Of a stretch of DNA of 64,000 nucleotides, positions 16,792-25,486 are shown one piece after another (within the stretch, counting starts at the first letter, position 1; every line of letters starts with the position of its first letter). The position numbers were made by a program, and so were the translations under genes. The DNA comes from Deltaproteobacteria bacterium (GTDB lineage: Bacteria; Myxococcota; JADLHZ01), in assembly GCA_020848545.1 (NCBI GenBank), contig JADLHZ010000091.1:62001-126000 (forward strand), read 5' to 3'. Under the pieces are notes generated by a model that saw only the letters and a list, made by a program, of their open reading frames with translations, was not told the origin of the DNA and searched no databases.

Positions 16792-18669
16792 GTGCTTTCC
16801 GACGAAGACCTCCACTGGTTCCACGAAGGAACGCACTACAAGCTCTACGAGAAGCTCGGGGCGCAGATCACCGACAAGGGCGTCGAGCTCAGCGTGTGGG
16901 CGCCCAACGCTGAGCAGGTGTCGGTGGTCGGCGACTTCAATGGCTGGGATCGCAAGAGCCACCCGATGCAGCCGAAGAGCGGCATGGGCCTATGGCACAC
17001 GTTTGTCCCGGGCCTCGGCAAGGGCACGAAGTACAAGTTCTTCATCCGTTCACGCTTCAACGGCTACGAAGTGGAGAAGGCCGATCCCTTCGCGCATCAC
17101 GCGGAGACGGCGCCGAGGACCGCGTCAGTCGTGTGGCCGCTCGACTACGCTTGGCGCGATCAAGCGTGGATGAAGGCGCGCCCCGGCAAGCAAGGGTTGC
17201 AAGCGCCGGTGTCGATCTACGAAGTGCACATCGGGTCGTGGAGGCGCCACGGCTCTCGCGGTGAACACTTGCTGACCTATCGCGCGCTGGCGGCGCCTTT
17301 GATCGAGCACATGCAGAAGACCGGCTTCACGCACGTCGAGTTTCTGCCGGTGATGGAGCATCCGTTCTACGGATCGTGGGGCTATCAGACGCTCGGATAC
17401 TTCGCGCCGACCAGCCGCTACGGCACACCGCAAGACTTCATGTTCCTCGTCGACGAGCTGCACGCGGCTGGCATCGGCGTGATCTTGGACTGGGTGCCGT
17501 CGCACTTTCCGACCGACGAGCACGGCCTCGCGTACTTCGACGGCTCGCACCTCTTCGAGCATCAGGATCCGAAGGAAGGCTTCCACCCCGATTGGAACAG
17601 CGCGATCTTCAACTACGGGCGCAACGAAGTGAAGAGCTTCCTCATCTCGAGCGCGCTCTTCTGGCTCGACAGGTACCACATCGACGGGCTGCGCGTGGAC
17701 GCGGTCGCCTCGATGCTCTACCGCGACTACTCGCGCAAGCACGGCGAGTGGGTGCCGAACAAGTACGGCGGCCGCGAGAACCTGGAAGCGATCGACTTCA
17801 TGCGCACGCTGAACCACGAGGTCTACACGCGCTTCCCCGGCGTGCAGACCTACGCCGAGGAATCGACCGCGTGGCCGATGGTGTCGCGGCCGACGTACGT
17901 CGGCGGGCTCGGCTTCGGCTACAAGTGGGACATGGGTTGGATGCACGACATCCTGCGCTACTTTCAGCGCGATCCGATCCATCGCTCGCACCACCACAAC
18001 GAGCTCACCTTTCGCCAGCTCTACGCGTACGGCGAGAACTTCGTGTGCTCGCTGTCGCACGATGAAGTGGTGCACGGAAAAGGATCGCTGCTCGCGAAGA
18101 TGGCGGGCGACGAGTGGCAAAAGTTCGCGAACTTGCGCCTGCTCTACGGCGCGATGTTCGCCGAGCCGGGCAAGAAGCTCTTGTTCATGGGCCAAGAGAT
18201 CGGCCAGTGGCGCGAGTGGACGCACGAGCAGAGTCTCGATTGGCACCTGCTCGACGAGCCGCGCCACGCGCAGCTCATGCAGTGGGTGAGCGACTTGAAC
18301 GCGTTCTATCGCGCGGCGCCGGCGATGCACGAAGGCGACTGCGACCCGCGCGGCTTCTCGTGGATCGACGGCGGCGACGATCGGCAGAGCGTCTTGAGCT
18401 TCATGCGCCATGCGGTGGGCAGCGGCGGTCCCTCGATCGCGGTGGTGCTGAACTTCACGCCGATGCCGCGCGCGAACTGCCGCGTCGGCGTGCCGGTGGG
18501 CGGCGTATGGAAAGAACGGCTCAACAGCGACGCGTCGATCTATGGCGGCTCAGGGCAGGGGAACTTGGGATCGGTCGAGGCCGCGCCCGTGACGTCGCAC
18601 GGTCAGCCGTATTCGCTGAACCTGACGTTGCCACCCCTCGGCGCGCTCTTCCTCGAAGCGCCGGTGTAG
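16792..18669 (+). CDS. glgB: 1,4-alpha-glucan branching enzyme
   Basis: 625 residues starting at GTG. A CBM48-like N-terminal domain ([18 protein letters not shown]) is followed by a GH13 barrel with all branching-enzyme signatures: Y-E-V-H-I-G-S-W, the [15 protein letters not shown] loop, [11 protein letters not shown] with the Asp nucleophile, Y-A-E-E-S-T with the Glu acid/base, and [12 protein letters not shown]. It cuts alpha-1,4 chains of glycogen and re-attaches them by alpha-1,6 links. No other glycogen gene is present in the window. A strong palindromic terminator element lies just downstream. Confidence 0.95.
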   Translation: MLSDEDLHWFHEGTHYKLYEKLGAQITDKGVELSVWAPNAEQVSVVGDFNGWDRKSHPMQPKSGMGLWHTFVPGLGKGTKYKFFIRSRFNGYEVEKADPFAHHAETAPRTASVVWPLDYAWRDQAWMKARPGKQGLQAPVSIYEVHIGSWRRHGSRGEHLLTYRALAAPLIEHMQKTGFTHVEFLPVMEHPFYGSWGYQTLGYFAPTSRYGTPQDFMFLVDELHAAGIGVILDWVPSHFPTDEHGLAYFDGSHLFEHQDPKEGFHPDWNSAIFNYGRNEVKSFLISSALFWLDRYHIDGLRVDAVASMLYRDYSRKHGEWVPNKYGGRENLEAIDFMRTLNHEVYTRFPGVQTYAEESTAWPMVSRPTYVGGLGFGYKWDMGWMHDILRYFQRDPIHRSHHHNELTFRQLYAYGENFVCSLSHDEVVHGKGSLLAKMAGDEWQKFANLRLLYGAMFAEPGKKLLFMGQEIGQWREWTHEQSLDWHLLDEPRHAQLMQWVSDLNAFYRAAPAMHEGDCDPRGFSWIDGGDDRQSVLSFMRHAVGSGGPSIAVVLNFTPMPRANCRVGVPVGGVWKERLNSDASIYGGSGQGNLGSVEAAPVTSHGQPYSLNLTLPPLGALFLEAPV

Positions 18670-18680
18670 CCCCGAAGGCC

Positions 18681-18740
18681 TCCCCGGTCCCTTTTCGAAA
18701 GTCTCCCCGGTCCCTTTTCGGGCGAAAAGGGACCGGGGAG
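18681..18740. terminator. bidirectional hairpin with perfect 18-bp stem (GGTCCC family)
   Basis: The arm at 18703-18720 (CTCCCCGGTCCCTTTTCG) is perfectly complementary to 18723-18740. A direct copy of the left arm sits just upstream at about 18682-18698. The element lies between two convergent gene ends (18669 and 18758), and its A/T-rich arm tips give a T-run on both strands, so it probably stops transcription from both sides. Related copies occur at 31588-31636 and 58935-58997. Confidence 0.75.
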
Positions 18741-18757
18741 CGTCTTTGGGGAGCGTC

Positions 18758-20041
18758 TTAGCGCCCGGGCAGCGTGACGCCGACGGAGAGCGCGGCGCGG
18801 AAGCCGTTCGGCTGGTGCTCGATGCCCTGCAAGATCGCGTCGTTCGCGCCATACTCGAAGGTCGCCGAGAGGAAGCTGCCGCGGGCGAACCCCGGGAGCC
18901 CGGCGTTCGCGAGCGGCGCCAGCGTCATCCCCACGCCGCCAACGCCGCCGACGGTCGCGCTGCGATCCGCCGAGCCACCGATCGGCGCCGAGCCGACCAG
19001 CGTGACGGCGCCGTAGGGCGACACCGTGAGCCACGGCAGCACCTGCACGTCGACGCGGGCCGCTTCACGGACCATCCCGCTGTCGAGCCCGACGTGGGTC
19101 GACGCTTCGATCGCCACCCGGCTGCCGATCTCCAGCTGCTGATAGCCGCCGACCAAGCGATCGCGCGGGGCGAGCAGCACCTCGAAGTGCGGCATCCCGA
19201 ACGACACGGGACCGGCGCTCAGCCGCCACGGCGCGGCGTCGCGCTCGCCCCAGCCGAGGAAACGAACCTGCTGGTACACCGCCTGCCACATGGACGGGCT
19301 GAGCCCCGCGGCGAGCAGCGACGGCACGCCCACGCTCCAGCGCGACATCGGCCGGCCGGTGAGCTGCTCATCGGTGTAATTGGCGACGTCGTCACCGCCT
19401 TGGCGCGCCCCGGCCGCGTCGGTCAACGCCGAGCCGAGCACGTAGAAGCTCTGATTGAAGTGGTGGAGGAAGTACGAGAGGCTCTCTTGATACGTCCACG
19501 AGCGTTGGCGCTGCACTTGGCTCCACATGCGCCAGCTGTCGCGTTCGCCTTGGTTCATGCCCGCGGCGGTCGCTTCCAGCGCCTGCTCGTTCGTCAGCGC
19601 GCCTTCCCAGTGCGTGACGCCCCAGTGAAAGTGCATGTCGATCGACGTCGCCGTCGCGCCATGGAAGCGAGCGACGCGCGCGTGGCCGGCCTCGTGACCG
19701 TAGATGCGCAGCTCGGTGACGCCGAGGTACGTGCCGAGCCACTCGGGCACGCGAAAGTACCAGTGATCGTTGAACGCCGGCACCGCCGCGGCGAAGCCGT
19801 TCACCCCGAGCGTGCCGAGCGCGACGATGGCCCCTTGCGCATCGCTGTTGGCCCGCACGCTCGTGAACGGGTCTTGCAGCGTCAGCTGAAATGGCCGCGC
19901 CAAGTCAAAACGCAGCCCGCCTGGACGCAACGGCGGTTCAGTCAATGGCGTCGCCGTCGCCGTCGCCGTGGCAGGATCCGGCTCTGTCGGTCGCGCGGGC
20001 GCCGCTGGAGTAGACCCCGCTCTCGGAACTGGTGGCACCAT
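18758..20041 (-). CDS. predicted outer-membrane protein with HEAGH metalloprotease-like motif
   Basis: 427 residues. The start at 20041 follows an in-frame stop by four codons, so no longer N-terminus is possible. After a Pro/Ala/Thr-rich leader (with an A-T repeat encoded by CGTCGC hexamers) comes a conserved-looking region containing Y-G-H-E-A-G-H-A-R (around residues 112-121), an HExxH zinc-protease signature, and several His/Trp residues (F-H-W-G-V-T-H-W). The C-terminal 250 residues look like amphipathic strands with short turns and end in V-T-L-P-G-R. I do not recognise the family. A barrel with an embedded hydrolase site is a reasonable reading, but no signal peptide is visible. Confidence 0.6.
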   Translation of the reverse strand: MVPPVPRAGSTPAAPARPTEPDPATATATATPLTEPPLRPGGLRFDLARPFQLTLQDPFTSVRANSDAQGAIVALGTLGVNGFAAAVPAFNDHWYFRVPEWLGTYLGVTELRIYGHEAGHARVARFHGATATSIDMHFHWGVTHWEGALTNEQALEATAAGMNQGERDSWRMWSQVQRQRSWTYQESLSYFLHHFNQSFYVLGSALTDAAGARQGGDDVANYTDEQLTGRPMSRWSVGVPSLLAAGLSPSMWQAVYQQVRFLGWGERDAAPWRLSAGPVSFGMPHFEVLLAPRDRLVGGYQQLEIGSRVAIEASTHVGLDSGMVREAARVDVQVLPWLTVSPYGAVTLVGSAPIGGSADRSATVGGVGGVGMTLAPLANAGLPGFARGSFLSATFEYGANDAILQGIEHQPNGFRAALSVGVTLPGR

Positions 20042-20091
20042 CCGGCGGCGTTATCGCGGGCCCGTTGTTTACTGTTGTCTAAGCAGTCGCC

Positions 20092-21000
20092 CTAAAGCGC
20101 AAACGCGAGCTTCACTTCGCCCATGCCCGGTCCGGCGCCGCCCACGTTCCACAAGAGGTCGAAGCCGACAGTGACTGGGCCGACGCCGAGCCCGGCCGAC
20201 AACACCGGCGTGAAGTGCGCACCCGAGACGTACCCGCCGGGGATCGCGAGCCGCGGGTCGACGACGTCGTACCAAACGCCGCGCGCCGTGGCGCCGATCT
20301 CCGGCCTCACCACCCAGGTCTCCGGAGCATGCACGCGCGCGCCGGCCTGAGCGCCGACCGTGTGCAGCGCGCCGTACGCCGCTTTGCCGTCGACCTCGGC
20401 CTCGAGCGTCAGCCACGAAAACGGCCGGTACTCGAGGCCGGCGCTGAGACCGACGAGCGGCGCCACGTTGAGCCCGCCTTCGTAGGTGTCCTGCAGGCCA
20501 TTGCCGAGCGTCCGCGCGTGAATGAACGGTAGGGTGTGCCACGCCTGCTGGATCTCGACGCCCCCCACGTGCCCGACGACGAGGGCGCCGGCGGTTGCGG
20601 TGACGTCGAGCGAGAGCCTGTCGACCAAAGTGAAGCGCTTCTTGGCGTTCGCGGTGACCTCGAAGGCGTCGACGCGCAGGTTCTCGTCGAGCCAATACTT
20701 CGCACGCTCGGTGACGATGTCGTGGTTCGCGGCCAGCCAAAGCGACACGCTCGGCGTCATCTTCGCGCCGAGCTTGAAGCGCATGCGCTGCGTGAAGCCG
20801 CTGTCGTCGCCCGGGAACGAGCCGTCGGTCGAGGGCTCGGCGACGAAGAAGTTGTCGTTGCCCCACGCGCCCTCGACGAAGGGCCGAAGGCGCAGGTCTT
20901 CATCGAGGAGCCGAAGGGCCATGCCCACGGTATCGGCAAGGGCCCCGGCAGCGGACGCCAAACGTGACTGGTTCGGCGCCTTGTCCTCGTCGCTAGGCAA
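20092..21000 (-). CDS. predicted outer-membrane beta-barrel protein
   Basis: 302 residues from a TTG start; the Met at residue 27 (20922) is an alternative. The body alternates short amphipathic strands (F-V-E-G-A-W-G-N-D-N-F-F, V-S-L-W-L-A-A-N-H-D, L-T-L-E-A-E-V-D-G-K-A) and ends …G-E-V-K-L-A-F-A-L, which suggests an outer-membrane barrel. The N-D-N-F-F…D-D-S-G-F-T-Q-R-M pattern is loosely reminiscent of LpxR/DUF2219 lipid A deacylases, but I cannot confirm the catalytic residues. Residues 13-26 could be the end of a poorly annotated signal peptide. It lies 50 bases upstream of the HEAGH protein on the same strand, and the two are probably an operon. Confidence 0.55.
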   Translation of the reverse strand: MPSDEDKAPNQSRLASAAGALADTVGMALRLLDEDLRLRPFVEGAWGNDNFFVAEPSTDGSFPGDDSGFTQRMRFKLGAKMTPSVSLWLAANHDIVTERAKYWLDENLRVDAFEVTANAKKRFTLVDRLSLDVTATAGALVVGHVGGVEIQQAWHTLPFIHARTLGNGLQDTYEGGLNVAPLVGLSAGLEYRPFSWLTLEAEVDGKAAYGALHTVGAQAGARVHAPETWVVRPEIGATARGVWYDVVDPRLAIPGGYVSGAHFTPVLSAGLGVGPVTVGFDLLWNVGGAGPGMGEVKLAFAL

Positions 21001-21017
21001 TGCAAGAAGGCCCGCCC

Positions 21018-22550
21018 ATGTCCCATTCCGTCAACGCCGCCGAAGCGATCGCCCAGCTCCCGACGGACGTGCACCAAAGCCCGCTGCTGAACGCCGATCT
21101 CGCCCCCACGCCAGCGTCGGCCCGAACCTGGTCGACCTACAACTTCGCGGCGCTGTGGATCTCGATGGCCCACTGCATCCCGACCTACATGCTCGCGGGC
21201 GGCCTCATCGCGGTCGGCATGAGCTGGACGCAGGCGCTGTTCACGATCACCCTCGGCAATATCGTCGTGCTCGTGCCGATCCTGCTGAACGCGCACCCGG
21301 GCACGCAGTACGGCATTCCGTTTCCGGTGCTCGCGCGCGCGTCGTTTGGCACGAAGGGCGCGAACGTGCCGGCGGTCTTGCGCGCGATCGTCGCGTGCGG
21401 ATGGTTCGGCATTCAGACCTTCATCGGCGGCGAAGCGGTGAAGACCTTCCTGGAAGCGCTGTGGCCGGCATACGGGCAGATCGGCGGAGGCGCGTCGCTG
21501 CTCGGCCTGTCGGTGCCGTCGGCGATCACCTTCATGCTCTTTTGGTCGCTGAATATCCTGATCATCTACAAGGGCATGAACGCCGTGCGCGTGTTCGAGA
21601 ATTGGGCGGCGCCGCTCGTCCTCGTGATGGCCGTCGTGCTGCTCTGGTGGGCGGTCGGCCGCGCGGGCGGGCTCGGGCCGATGTTCGATCAGCCTTCGAA
21701 GCTGCAAGACTTCGGCGCGTTCTGGAAAGTGTTCGTGCCCTCGCTCACCGGCATGGTCGGCTTCTGGGCCACGCTGTCGTTGAACATTCCGGACTTCACG
21801 CGCTTCGGCAAAGGCCAGCGCGAGCAGATGCTCGGGCAAACGCTCGGGCTGCCGACGACCATGCTCGCGTTCAGTGCGATGGGCGTCATCGTCACCAGCG
21901 CGTCGCAGGCGATCCTCTCCGGCGTCGACGCGTCGAAGCTCTGGGATCCCGTGTTCCTCCTGGCGCAGCTCACGTCGAGCACGCCGCCGCCGGGTCACGA
22001 GGTGCCGCTCATCGCCAGCGGAGCGACGCGGGCTGTCGTGGCGATCGTCGCGCTCCTCGGCGTCGGCATCGCGACGATCAGCGTCAACATCGCGGCCAAC
22101 GTGGTGAGCCCGGCGAACGACTTCGCGAACCTGGCGCCCCGCCACATCTCGTTCAAGACCGGCGGTCTCATCACCGGGCTCTTTGGGATCTTCATGATGC
22201 CGTGGAAGCTCTTGGCGAGCGCCGACACGTACATCTTCAACTGGCTCGTCGGTTACTCGGCGCTGCTCGGGCCGATCGCCGGCATCATGGTCGTCGACTA
22301 TTGGATCCTGCGAAAGCGCGTGCTCGATGTGCCGGATCTCTACCGCGAGAACGGCCGCTACGGGCGGGTCAACGCCGTCGCCATGGTGGCGCTCGTGCTC
22401 GGGATCCTGCCGAATGTGCCCGGCTTTCTGAAGTCCGCCCACATCACCAGCGGGCCGCCGAGCTTCTTCGACGGCATTTACGTCTATGCGTGGTTCATCG
22501 GCTTCTTCCTGTCCGGCGCCATCTATTATCTGGGGCGGCGCCGTGAGTGA
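21018..22550 (+). CDS. NCS1-family nucleobase/hydantoin:cation symporter
   Basis: 510 residues, start at ATG 21018 with AGAAGG about 8 bases upstream. The N-terminus R-T-W-S-T-Y-N-F-A-A-L-W-I-S-M-A-H is a strong NCS1 (Mhp1/PucI/FurE) signature, followed by about 12 hydrophobic helices. Family residues include G-T-Q-Y-G-I-P-F-P-V-L-A-R-A-S-F-G (loop 2-3), a C-G-W-F-G-I-Q-T segment, N-I-P-D-F-T-R-F and N-I-A-A-N-V-V-S-P-A-N-D. NCS1 proteins import purines, pyrimidines, allantoin or hydantoins with Na+ or H+; the precise substrate cannot be read from sequence. No nucleobase catabolism genes flank it. Confidence 0.9.
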   Translation: MSHSVNAAEAIAQLPTDVHQSPLLNADLAPTPASARTWSTYNFAALWISMAHCIPTYMLAGGLIAVGMSWTQALFTITLGNIVVLVPILLNAHPGTQYGIPFPVLARASFGTKGANVPAVLRAIVACGWFGIQTFIGGEAVKTFLEALWPAYGQIGGGASLLGLSVPSAITFMLFWSLNILIIYKGMNAVRVFENWAAPLVLVMAVVLLWWAVGRAGGLGPMFDQPSKLQDFGAFWKVFVPSLTGMVGFWATLSLNIPDFTRFGKGQREQMLGQTLGLPTTMLAFSAMGVIVTSASQAILSGVDASKLWDPVFLLAQLTSSTPPPGHEVPLIASGATRAVVAIVALLGVGIATISVNIAANVVSPANDFANLAPRHISFKTGGLITGLFGIFMMPWKLLASADTYIFNWLVGYSALLGPIAGIMVVDYWILRKRVLDVPDLYRENGRYGRVNAVAMVALVLGILPNVPGFLKSAHITSGPPSFFDGIYVYAWFIGFFLSGAIYYLGRRRE

Positions 22551-22567
22551 TCCGAGCGCCGACGCCT

Positions 22568-23827
22568 TCAGCGTCGCTTCTTGCGCCGGCGCTTGGTCTT
22601 GTCGAGCACCGAGATGCCGCCGAAGAACTTGGCGATCTCCCTGAGGTACTCGCCGCGGTCTAGGTGCAAGAGATGGCTCCCGCAGTACCAGTGGATGCGA
22701 CAGCGATCCCAATGCTCCCAGAGCTCGCGAGAGTGCTTGGGCGGCGCCAGGCGATCAGCGACGCCGCCGATGATCATCAGGCGCTCCTTCGGGAGCAGCG
22801 GCGTGTACGAGAGCGGCGAGGTGAGCGCCAGCCATCGCCGGAGCGTCTGTACCGGCAGTCCCTTGATGCGCATGACCGCGCGGATGAGCTCGCTCACCGG
22901 GTGCCATTCGAGCGCGAGATCAGCCACGCTGACGAGCGGCACGTTCGGCACGCTGAAGGCGAGGCGCGGCTCGACGGCGGCGAGGAGCGCGCTCGTGTAA
23001 CCGCCGAGGCTGACGCCGGTGACCCCCACCGTCTCGACCCCGCGCACGATCATCAAGTGATCCATGAACACGCGAAAGTCGTGCACGGCCTGCAGGAACG
23101 CTTCGTTGATGCCGGCGATCCCGCCCGAGAAGAAGCCGTGGCCGGAGAACGGCGCGAGCGTGCTGCTCCGTTGGCCGTGAAAGGGCATCGTGAAGAGCAG
23201 CACGTCGCAACCGAGCTCGTAGAGCCACGGCAGCGCGAAGAACCATTCGTTCAGCGCGTAGAGATCGGCGGTGAAGCCGTGGATCGCGATGACGGTTGGG
23301 CGCGGGCCACCGCCGTGAAACCAATGCCGCGCGTGGGCCACCCGGTTCTTCGCGTTCGCGAGGTAGCCCTTGGCGTAAGCTGCGACGAGCGGCGTGTAGG
23401 CGCTGTCGAAGCGCAGATCTTCGCAGCTGCCGCCGGACGGAGCGAAGTGCGGCCAGCGCGCCTTCGTGCGGGTCACGCGGACCCCGTGCTCTGGCGCGCG
23501 GAAGGTCCGCGCGGGGTCTTCGTCGAGGAAGCGCGCGTAAGCTTCGCCCTCCGCCTCGAGATCGCGGATGCGCGCCGGCGAAAAGCCGAAGGGCAGGGCG
23601 GTGGCGCCGAGGAGCGTCGCCGCGGCGGTGCGCGTGACGAGGTCGCCAGCCGCCGTGAGCGCGACCTGCATGCGCTGCGAGAGCGGCAGCTCGAAGGAGA
23701 GCTCGCTCCGCCAGAAGCTCGGGTCGAGCTCATTCCACCATCGGCGCAGCTTGCGCGGCGCCTTCGTCGAGCCCGCGTGGCCGATGCGCGAGACAATCGA
23801 TTCGTGTGACCGCGTTCCTGCTGACAT
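22568..23827 (-). CDS. alpha/beta-hydrolase, ABHD18-like
   Basis: 419 residues from the Met at 23827 (a start 12 codons upstream is possible). Hydrolase landmarks are V-I-A-I-H-G-F-T-A-D, T-M-P-F-H-G-Q-R, the nucleophile elbow G-V-S-L-G-G, and a late D-R-L-A-P-P plus C-G-S-H-L-L-H segment providing acid and His. The long N-terminal region and the W-F-F-A-L-P-W-L-Y-E-L-G-C-D pattern fit the abhydrolase-18 group, whose substrates are unknown. The C-terminus is a run of Lys/Arg (T-K-R-R-R-K-K-R-R). No signal peptide. It is divergent from the histone-fold gene. Confidence 0.78.
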   Translation of the reverse strand: MSAGTRSHESIVSRIGHAGSTKAPRKLRRWWNELDPSFWRSELSFELPLSQRMQVALTAAGDLVTRTAAATLLGATALPFGFSPARIRDLEAEGEAYARFLDEDPARTFRAPEHGVRVTRTKARWPHFAPSGGSCEDLRFDSAYTPLVAAYAKGYLANAKNRVAHARHWFHGGGPRPTVIAIHGFTADLYALNEWFFALPWLYELGCDVLLFTMPFHGQRSSTLAPFSGHGFFSGGIAGINEAFLQAVHDFRVFMDHLMIVRGVETVGVTGVSLGGYTSALLAAVEPRLAFSVPNVPLVSVADLALEWHPVSELIRAVMRIKGLPVQTLRRWLALTSPLSYTPLLPKERLMIIGGVADRLAPPKHSRELWEHWDRCRIHWYCGSHLLHLDRGEYLREIAKFFGGISVLDKTKRRRKKRR

Positions 23828-23892
23828 CGTTTCGCATGATAGCGCACCGCGCGCGCCTGGCAAACCGCGCTCATTGATCGGCCGCGGCAGGC

Positions 23893-24399
23893 ATGGCAGG
23901 GACGCGGCGAGTGAGCAGCATCTTCCGCACCTGCAGCACGTGCAAAAAGCCGATCGCTTACGCGACGCGCTACTACGTCTGCAGCGTCTCGACCTGCCAG
24001 CGGACGGCGACGAACTTCGCGTTCTGCACCGTCGACTGTTGGGATGCGCATGTGCCTACGTTTCGTCACAAGGACGCGTGGGCCGAGGAAATGAAGAGTC
24101 CGAGCAGCCAAGCCGAAGCTGCGGCCCTCCCGATACAGGGCGCAGCAAACCGAAACATCGCCACGAAGAAGGAGCCCGTGATGAACGAAGAAGCAGCGAA
24201 GCCGAGCGAAGCGACGAGCGAAGACGTGTTGATTGTGGCCTCGAAGCTCAAGTCCTACATTCGCGCGAAGAGCGGCATGAACACCTCGGCATCGGTGATC
24301 GACGCGCTGAGCGGCAAGGTGCGCAAGCTCGCCGACGCCGCGATCGCCAAGGCGCAGAGCGAAGGGCGCAAGACTGTCATGGATAGAGACTTCGAGTAG
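23893..24399 (+). CDS. MYND-like zinc-finger fused to bacterial histone-fold domain
   Basis: 168 residues with two parts. Residues 10-60 hold six Cys and two His in a cross-brace-like spacing (C14-x2-C17, C30-x4-C35, C45-x3-C49, H53, H59), resembling MYND/HIT-type zinc fingers. Residues 109-167 read E-D-V-L-I-V-A-S-K-L-K-S-Y-I-R-A-K-S-G-M-N-T-S-A, a long middle helix, then S-E-G-R-K-T-V-M-D-R-D-F. This is the pattern of single histone-fold proteins described in Bdellovibrio (HBb type), with the R-K-T-V…D motif also seen in archaeal histones. The role should be DNA binding, possibly nucleoid organisation. A strong internal ribosome binding site and in-frame ATG at 24181 suggest a second, histone-only product. 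The histone assignment is by motif memory and needs a profile search. Confidence 0.72.
   Translation: MAGTRRVSSIFRTCSTCKKPIAYATRYYVCSVSTCQRTATNFAFCTVDCWDAHVPTFRHKDAWAEEMKSPSSQAEAAALPIQGAANRNIATKKEPVMNEEAAKPSEATSEDVLIVASKLKSYIRAKSGMNTSASVIDALSGKVRKLADAAIAKAQSEGRKTVMDRDFE
24166..24174 (+). promoter_or_regulatory. internal ribosome binding site for a histone-only product
   Basis: AAGAAGGAG at 24166-24174 lies 6 bases before an in-frame ATG at 24181. It is a better Shine-Dalgarno match than anything before the annotated start of the long gene at 23893. This is the expected layout for internal translation initiation. Confidence 0.55.
24181..24399 (+). CDS. probable stand-alone histone-fold protein (internal start, same frame)
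   Basis: Initiation at the ATG at 24181 gives a 72-residue protein, M-N-E-E-A-A-K-P… followed by the complete histone fold. This length matches the small single-domain bacterial histones, which are about 60-70 residues. It shares frame and stop with the 168-residue zinc-finger fusion, so both forms could be made from one mRNA. Alternatively the long frame is the only product, or the upstream zinc-finger stretch is a separate gene whose stop was lost. Confidence 0.5.
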   Translation: MNEEAAKPSEATSEDVLIVASKLKSYIRAKSGMNTSASVIDALSGKVRKLADAAIAKAQSEGRKTVMDRDFE

Positions 24400-24435
24400 C
24401 CCAAACGGGAGAGCGCAGGCGCGCAACGTCCATGG

Positions 24436-25152
24436 CTACGGAGCGGACTTGAACGCGCGCGTGCGTCGCTGCAGGCACTCGATCTTGCCGCCCTTGCCGA
24501 AGTTGCTGTCGAGCGTGCCCTTCTTGACGCGCTCGAGCTCGAGCGTCACATCGCAGGTCTTGTTCTGCTCGTCGGTCTGCGCGGTGATGAGGCTCTTCTG
24601 GATCTTGAAGCTGCCGAGGTCGCCGGTGTCGATCGTCCGCTCGACCGTGTTGATGCACGAGCCGGTGAGCTTGAAGCGCATCTGATCGCCGCTACCTGAC
24701 GGCGAATACGTGACGTCGATGTCTTGGGTCGCGCGCGAGAACTGCGTGGCCGCGTTCGGCGTCGAGAAGTCGAACGCCGCCGGCATGGTGCAGGCCGAGC
24801 GCGGCGCGCCGCGATCGATCGTGCGTTGAAAGCGCACGGCGAACTCGGTGGCGGCGGCGGTGATGCCTGAGTAGCGGGTGTCGTAGCTGATCGTGATGAA
24901 CGCCGAGCGCGAGAGCTCTTTTTCGGTCATGCCGGCGGCCGTCGCGAAGAGCTTGTCGTTGCCCTTCAAGTCCAAATACGTGAGCGAGTCGATGTCGCCT
25001 CGCTGCAAGTACACGGTGACGTCGGTTTGATCGGACTGCTCGGCGACGACGCGGATGTCGGCGCTGATGCCGCTCATGTGCACCTCGGTCGAATCGACCT
25101 TGCAGGCGGCGAACGTACATAGGCTTACGAGCAAAAAGAGGAATCGTTTCAT
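24436..25152 (-). CDS. uncharacterised lipoprotein
   Basis: 238 residues starting at the Met that gives M-K-R-F-L-F-L-L-V-S-L-C-T-F-A-A-C, a clean lipobox with Cys17. The mature part is Thr/Ser/Asp-rich and beta-prone, with about five further Cys (for example S-A-C-T-M-P, G-S-C-I-N-T, N-K-T-C-D-V-T). A disulfide-bonded periplasmic or outer-membrane-anchored domain is plausible. No family recognised. It converges with the histone gene. Confidence 0.75.
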   Translation of the reverse strand: MKRFLFLLVSLCTFAACKVDSTEVHMSGISADIRVVAEQSDQTDVTVYLQRGDIDSLTYLDLKGNDKLFATAAGMTEKELSRSAFITISYDTRYSGITAAATEFAVRFQRTIDRGAPRSACTMPAAFDFSTPNAATQFSRATQDIDVTYSPSGSGDQMRFKLTGSCINTVERTIDTGDLGSFKIQKSLITAQTDEQNKTCDVTLELERVKKGTLDSNFGKGGKIECLQRRTRAFKSAP

Positions 25153-25291
25153 GCGCTGATCGTGCCGCAAACACGCAGGCGCGCATGTCTTTTGACTTGG
25201 CCTACATCGGCGCCAGCCCATTTGGGTGAGTCGACTTCGTGCGGCGGCGCACGATGAGAGGGGTCATCCTGATCGAAGCCGGAGGTTCTGC

Positions 25292-25468
25292 ATGAACAAG
25301 ATGAGCCAAGACAAGATGTTTCTGATCATCCTCGTCAGCGTGTTCGCGGCGGCGGGGACGTTCCTTGGCGCATTGACCATGAGCGGCATCGCCGGCAAGC
25401 ACGAGAAGCCCGGCGCGACCGCGCACGCTGGTGAGACGCCGCCGCCATCGGCCGGCGAACATCACTGA
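25292..25468 (+). CDS. small single-span membrane protein
   Basis: 58 residues; ATG 25292 follows GGAGGT (25281-25286) by 5 bases, a strong initiation site. One hydrophobic helix (F-L-I-I-L-V-S-V-F-A-A-A-G-T-F-L-G-A-L) is followed by a Gly/Pro/His-rich periplasmic tail ending E-H-H. It lies alone between two convergent or divergent neighbours and matches no family I know; possible roles are regulatory or metal binding. Confidence 0.55.
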   Translation: MNKMSQDKMFLIILVSVFAAAGTFLGALTMSGIAGKHEKPGATAHAGETPPPSAGEHH

Positions 25469-25486
25469 GAAACCCGATCGGGTGAA

